NCBI GenBank assembly: GCA_947254465.1
Contig: CAMYEU010000055.1
Coordinates: 1 to 8,966 of the forward strand
DNA length: 8,966 nucleotides
From: an uncultured Gemella sp.
Lineage (GTDB): Bacteria; Bacillota; Bacilli; Staphylococcales; Gemellaceae
Direction of reading: 5' to 3'
How positions within the stretch are numbered: the stretch's first letter is position 1; every line of letters starts with the position of its first letter. Under the pieces are notes generated by a model. It searched no databases. It was not told the DNA's origin and saw only the letters and a program-made list of their open reading frames with translations. Positions 7,084 to 8,966 of this stretch are shown piece by piece. The position numbers and the translations under genes were made by a program.

Positions 7084-7119
7084 ACTCGAAGCAAGGAAAA
7101 ATCTTTGTTTCGAGTTTTT
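7084..7119 (+). terminator. Fic gene terminator (repeat copy 2)
   Basis: ACTCGAAGCAAGG (7084-7096) pairs with CTTTGTTTCGAGT (7103-7115) around loop AAAAAT, followed by T residues to 7119. It begins 31 nt after the Fic stop. The 41 nt at 7079-7119 match 5747-5787 at 39 positions, and both stem arms are identical in the two copies. Confidence 0.9.
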
Positions 7120-7135
7120 ATATTAAAATGTAAAA

Positions 7136-7345
7136 ACTGGACTTTCGTGGTGAAAAAGTGGACATTGGAGAATGGAACTGGACTTTTGTGGTTAAAATAG
7201 TGGATATTGGGGAGTAAAACTGGACTTTAATAGTTAAAGGGGCGGACATTGGGGAATGGAATTGGACCTTTGTGGTTGAAAAAGTGGATATTGAGAAATG
7301 AGACAGAACTTTTGAAAAAAAATATTGTGGATATTAGATTTAATG
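7136..7345 (+). repeat. Five degenerate ~42-bp tandem repeats
   Basis: Units begin near 7136, 7177, 7219, 7261 and 7303. The anchor GTGGAYATT (GCGGACATT in unit 3) recurs at 7158, 7200, 7242, 7284 and 7327, a spacing of 42, 42, 42 and 43 bp. The consensus runs roughly ACTGGACTTTTGTGGTTAAA, then AAGTGGAYATTGGGGAATGGA. Units 1-4 are well preserved; unit 5 is decayed. The 42-bp period equals 14 codons and one frame reads fragments such as WTFVVK and VDIGEW, but stops and a 1-nt indel between units 1 and 2 break every frame, so I do not call it coding. The array is G-rich on the plus strand, unlike its surroundings. Function is unknown. Confidence 0.85.
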
Positions 7346-7374
7346 TTAGATATTATTAGGGATATATAGAAAAA

Positions 7375-7425
7375 GTTTTACTTTCATGCTCACTTATTGT
7401 AGAATAAGAAGTATAAAAGTAAAAC
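7375..7425. other. Nested inverted repeat in a gene-free stretch
   Basis: GTTTTACTTT (7375-7384) is complementary to AAAGTAAAAC (7416-7425), and within it CTTATT (7393-7398) pairs with AATAAG (7403-7408) around a 4-nt loop. No T-tract follows, so it is not an obvious terminator. The 495 bases from 7120 to 7614 hold only the tandem repeats, this hairpin and no convincing gene. A small RNA or an element remnant are guesses. Confidence 0.5.
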
Positions 7426-7614
7426 GAGTAGAATTATCAAATAAGTATAATATTTAATTTGCAATAAATGCAGCTAATGGTGATTCAGTTATATATTTTA
7501 TAATACTCTAAAATGTTCACTCTATAATCAAAGTATGCTGATAAAATTAGCACTAGAAGATAAATTAGATGATTATTTAGAAATATTGCGGAGAAGAAAA
7601 GAAAGGAGAAAAAA

Positions 7615-7746
7615 ATGGAAGGCATGACAGATGAACAATTTTTCGAATATAAAGAGACTCTTCTAAAGTTAGTATTAGAAAAGATAAATAATAGCAAAAC
7701 ATTAGAAGAAGCTAAAGAAAAAATAGAAGATCTAATTGAAAACTAG
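7615..7746 (+). CDS. Small hypothetical protein, 43 residues
   Basis: The frame runs from ATG 7615 to TAG 7744-7746, with AGGAG at 7604-7608 and a 6-nt spacer, the best initiation signal in this stretch. The product starts MEGMTDEQFFEYKETLLKLV and continues with a Lys/Glu-rich, probably helical tail (SKTLEEAKEKIEDLIEN). There is no signal peptide or membrane segment. It resembles, from memory, short uncharacterised proteins beginning MTDxQF in streptococci, often found with mobile or accessory genes; I know no function. A hairpin with a 12-bp stem starts 46 nt downstream. An overlapping 30-codon frame from ATG 7535 to 7627 has no ribosome binding site and is not called. A neighbour of degenerate repeats, it could be the remnant of a small operon or a toxin-antitoxin-like pair, but nothing in its sequence shows that. 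Confidence 0.6.
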   Translation: MEGMTDEQFFEYKETLLKLVLEKINNSKTLEEAKEKIEDLIEN

Positions 7747-7792
7747 AATTTATACAAAACGAAAAAGGTAATCTAGAGAAGTATTAGTAACC

Positions 7793-7826
7793 TTTCTCCG
7801 TTATTAAGATAATGATAACGGAGAAA
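7793..7826. terminator. Perfect 12-bp hairpin after the small gene
   Basis: TTTCTCCGTTAT (7793-7804) and ATAACGGAGAAA (7815-7826) are perfectly complementary around a 10-nt loop. The plus-strand sequence after it (TATTTTAAATTTAATTT) is only moderately T-rich, so termination may be weak. Confidence 0.5.
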
Positions 7827-7890
7827 TATTTTAAATTTAATTTAAAGTTTTTAAAAATATATAAGATACAAAGTTCAAAACTAAATGGAA

Positions 7891-7935
7891 ATAGACCACA
7901 AAAATTTGTTAGTATTTTTGTGGTCTATTTTCTTT
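7891..7935. terminator. Convergent terminator, 15-bp perfect stem
   Basis: ATAGACCACAAAAAT (7891-7905) pairs perfectly with ATTTTTGTGGTCTAT (7914-7928) around an 8-nt loop. On the plus strand TTTTCTTTCTT follows; on the minus strand the stem is followed by TTCCATTT. Lying between a plus-strand gene and the stop of a minus-strand gene, it probably ends transcription from both sides, more efficiently on the plus strand. Confidence 0.8.
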
Positions 7936-7982
7936 CTTATTAAATAAAGATAGCTATTTGTATTAGAAATATTTACTTACTA

Positions 7983-8921
7983 TTAATTCTTCACAAACTC
8001 AACAATTTTATAAATAGCCTTTGTTGCTTCTGGTATTGGGAAAGCAGGGTATACGTGGTTTAAGTTTTTACCGATTACGAATTCAGTCTTAACATTTGCT
8101 TCACGAAGTTTTTCAGCTAATAATGCTATGTCAGGATATAATAATTCACGAGTTCCTGAGAATAACAATACCTCTGGTAAATTCTTCATTTCACCGTATA
8201 ATGGAGAAACTTTCCAATCTGATAAATCTGCATCACCAGCCCAAGATTTAGCATCAGATAGCAAAGTATCTACATGTAGTAGAGGATCTTTTTTGACATA
8301 TTTTTTAATATCAGGATTTGACATTGTTAAATCAACCCATGGACTTAGTAAAATAAGACCTTTAGGTAGAGTAATATTATTTTGAACGAAGTCTTGAACT
8401 AATCCTAGAGCTAAGCCACCACCAGCACTATCTCCTATAATATAGATATCTTTATCTGGATTATCAGCAACGTAGTCTGTATATAATTTTGTTAATAGTT
8501 CATAGCTATCTTTATAAGTATAGAATGGAGCTAATCCGTAGTCAGGAATAATAACTTCAGCATCAGCTTCTTGAGCAATTTTATCAGCCATCGCCCATTG
8601 TATATCCACGAATTCATGAACGTAAGAACCACCATGAATATAGAAAATAGTAGAGTTAGATCCATTGACACTATTTAAATGCCAAACCTGTCTATCAGAA
8701 ACGATTCTAGTATAGAATTTAGATTTAGTATCGAATTCATATACATTTACAGTTTCTTCATTTTTATCTTCTTTTTGTTTTTCTAGTCTTTTAGTTTCAT
8801 CGATATCTCTTAGTTTCTTATATTTATTACCAAGGTATAACTCAATCAAACCAGCTTTAGCACTACGTTTATAACGTAATTTCTGATACCCAGCATAGCT
8901 ACCTATTAATGCAGGTAATGT
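7983..8921 (-). CDS. Alpha/beta hydrolase, HSL-type esterase, N-terminus missing
   Basis: About 312 genuine residues are present. The first 12 residues of the apparent frame (from 8957) are adapter translation, and the real start lies beyond the contig. Residue numbers below count from the first genuine codon at 8921. Hormone-sensitive-lipase (family IV) features are clear: HGGSY (96-100, oxyanion hole), the nucleophile elbow GDSAGG with Ser165, and PEVLLFSGTRELLYPD (249-264) containing the acid. His289 in LNHVYPAF completes the triad. The usual acidic Asp appears replaced by Glu259 in GTREL, unless Asp264 serves. The genuine N-terminus starts in a hydrophobic stretch (TLPALIGSYAGY), so a membrane anchor or signal peptide upstream is possible. 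Expected activity is hydrolysis of short-chain acyl esters; the natural substrate is unknown. It converges on the plus-strand genes and shares a terminator with them. Confidence 0.88.
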   Translation of the reverse strand, partial: TLPALIGSYAGYQKLRYKRSAKAGLIELYLGNKYKKLRDIDETKRLEKQKEDKNEETVNVYEFDTKSKFYTRIVSDRQVWHLNSVNGSNSTIFYIHGGSYVHEFVDIQWAMADKIAQEADAEVIIPDYGLAPFYTYKDSYELLTKLYTDYVADNPDKDIYIIGDSAGGGLALGLVQDFVQNNITLPKGLILLSPWVDLTMSNPDIKKYVKKDPLLHVDTLLSDAKSWAGDADLSDWKVSPLYGEMKNLPEVLLFSGTRELLYPDIALLAEKLREANVKTEFVIGKNLNHVYPAFPIPEATKAIYKIVEFVKN

Positions 8922-8966
8922 CTGTCTCTTATACACATCTCCGAGCCCACGAGACATCTCAGGATC
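8922..8966 (-). other. Illumina Nextera i7 adapter (artefact), inverted copy
   Basis: Reverse complement of the adapter at the other end. The Tn5 mosaic end plus read-2 adapter occupies 8922-8955, the same index (ATCTCAGG in this orientation) 8956-8963, and three P7 bases 8964-8966. It produces the false MSRGLGDVYKRQ start on the minus strand. Genome sequence ends at 8921. Confidence 0.98.

Noticed and set aside
7136..7345. CRISPR array
   Set aside because: The repeats are contiguous and degenerate with no unique spacers, and there are no cas genes nearby.
7535..7627. 30-codon frame on the plus strand, Leu/Asp-rich then very basic (KERRKKW)
   Set aside because: No ribosome binding site before its ATG, and it overlaps the better-supported start at 7615; at most a fragment.
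7485..7697. 70-codon minus-strand frame opposite the small gene
   Set aside because: Low-complexity Phe/Leu/Ser-rich shadow of A+T-rich DNA; conflicts with the 43-codon gene that has a good start site.
8128..8385. 85-codon plus-strand frame inside the esterase gene
   Set aside because: Antisense shadow of a clearly coding minus-strand frame; no family resemblance.
1..8966. Terminal inverted repeats with a Tn5 mosaic end, suggesting a composite transposon
   Set aside because: The full sequence including index and P7 bases identifies library adapter.

Overview
This is an 8.97 kb assembled contig from a low-G+C Gram-positive bacterium (Bacillota). The evidence is the strongly A+T-rich codon use, AGGAG/GGAGG ribosome binding sites, a T-box riboswitch, and GatA/GatB proteins of 485 and 475 residues with catalytic positions numbered as I recall them for Staphylococcus aureus. 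A Gemella-like member of the Bacillales fits best, but that genus is an impression from protein resemblance, not a search result. Both ends are not genome: bases 1-49 and 8922-8966 are Illumina Nextera (transposase/i7) adapter in inverted orientation with the same index. The two terminal reading frames therefore start with the adapter peptide MSRGLGDVYKRQ, and the biological sequence is 50-8921.

Layout: (1) 50-1297, the C-terminal part of an Rrf2-family regulator followed 3 bp later by a cysteine-free NADPH:quinone-reductase-like oxidoreductase. (2) 1298-2031, a 51-nt hairpin and an alpha/beta hydrolase lacking its N-terminal third, probably a pseudogene. (3) 2197-5788, the core of the window: a promoter, a complete T-box leader with mutually exclusive antiterminator and terminator, gatC-gatA-gatB (the tRNA-dependent amidotransferase), and a strong terminator. 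The leader's probable specifier is AAC (Asn), and its UGGC bulge suits a tRNA ending GCCA. (4) 5789-7119, a stand-alone Fic-domain protein with a VbhA-like N-terminal region and a C-terminal winged helix, closed by a terminator nearly identical to that of the gat operon. (5) 7120-7930, a gene-poor accessory stretch with five degenerate ~42-bp tandem repeats, two hairpins, one 43-codon gene and a convergent terminator. (6) 7983-8921 on the minus strand, a hormone-sensitive-lipase-type esterase that has lost its N-terminus to the contig end.

How the parts work together: GatCAB amidates Asp-tRNA(Asn) and/or Glu-tRNA(Gln). The leader should let transcription into gatCAB continue when the cognate tRNA is uncharged. 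The Rrf2 and oxidoreductase pair looks like a self-contained redox-response unit. The Fic gene is separately transcribed, poor in optimal codons, and framed by a repeated terminator, as expected of accessory DNA.

I do not see a clearly new biological system. The least explained items are the 42-bp repeat array, the duplicated terminator framing the Fic gene, the noncanonical Fic motif, and an Asn-type T-box on an amidotransferase operon.
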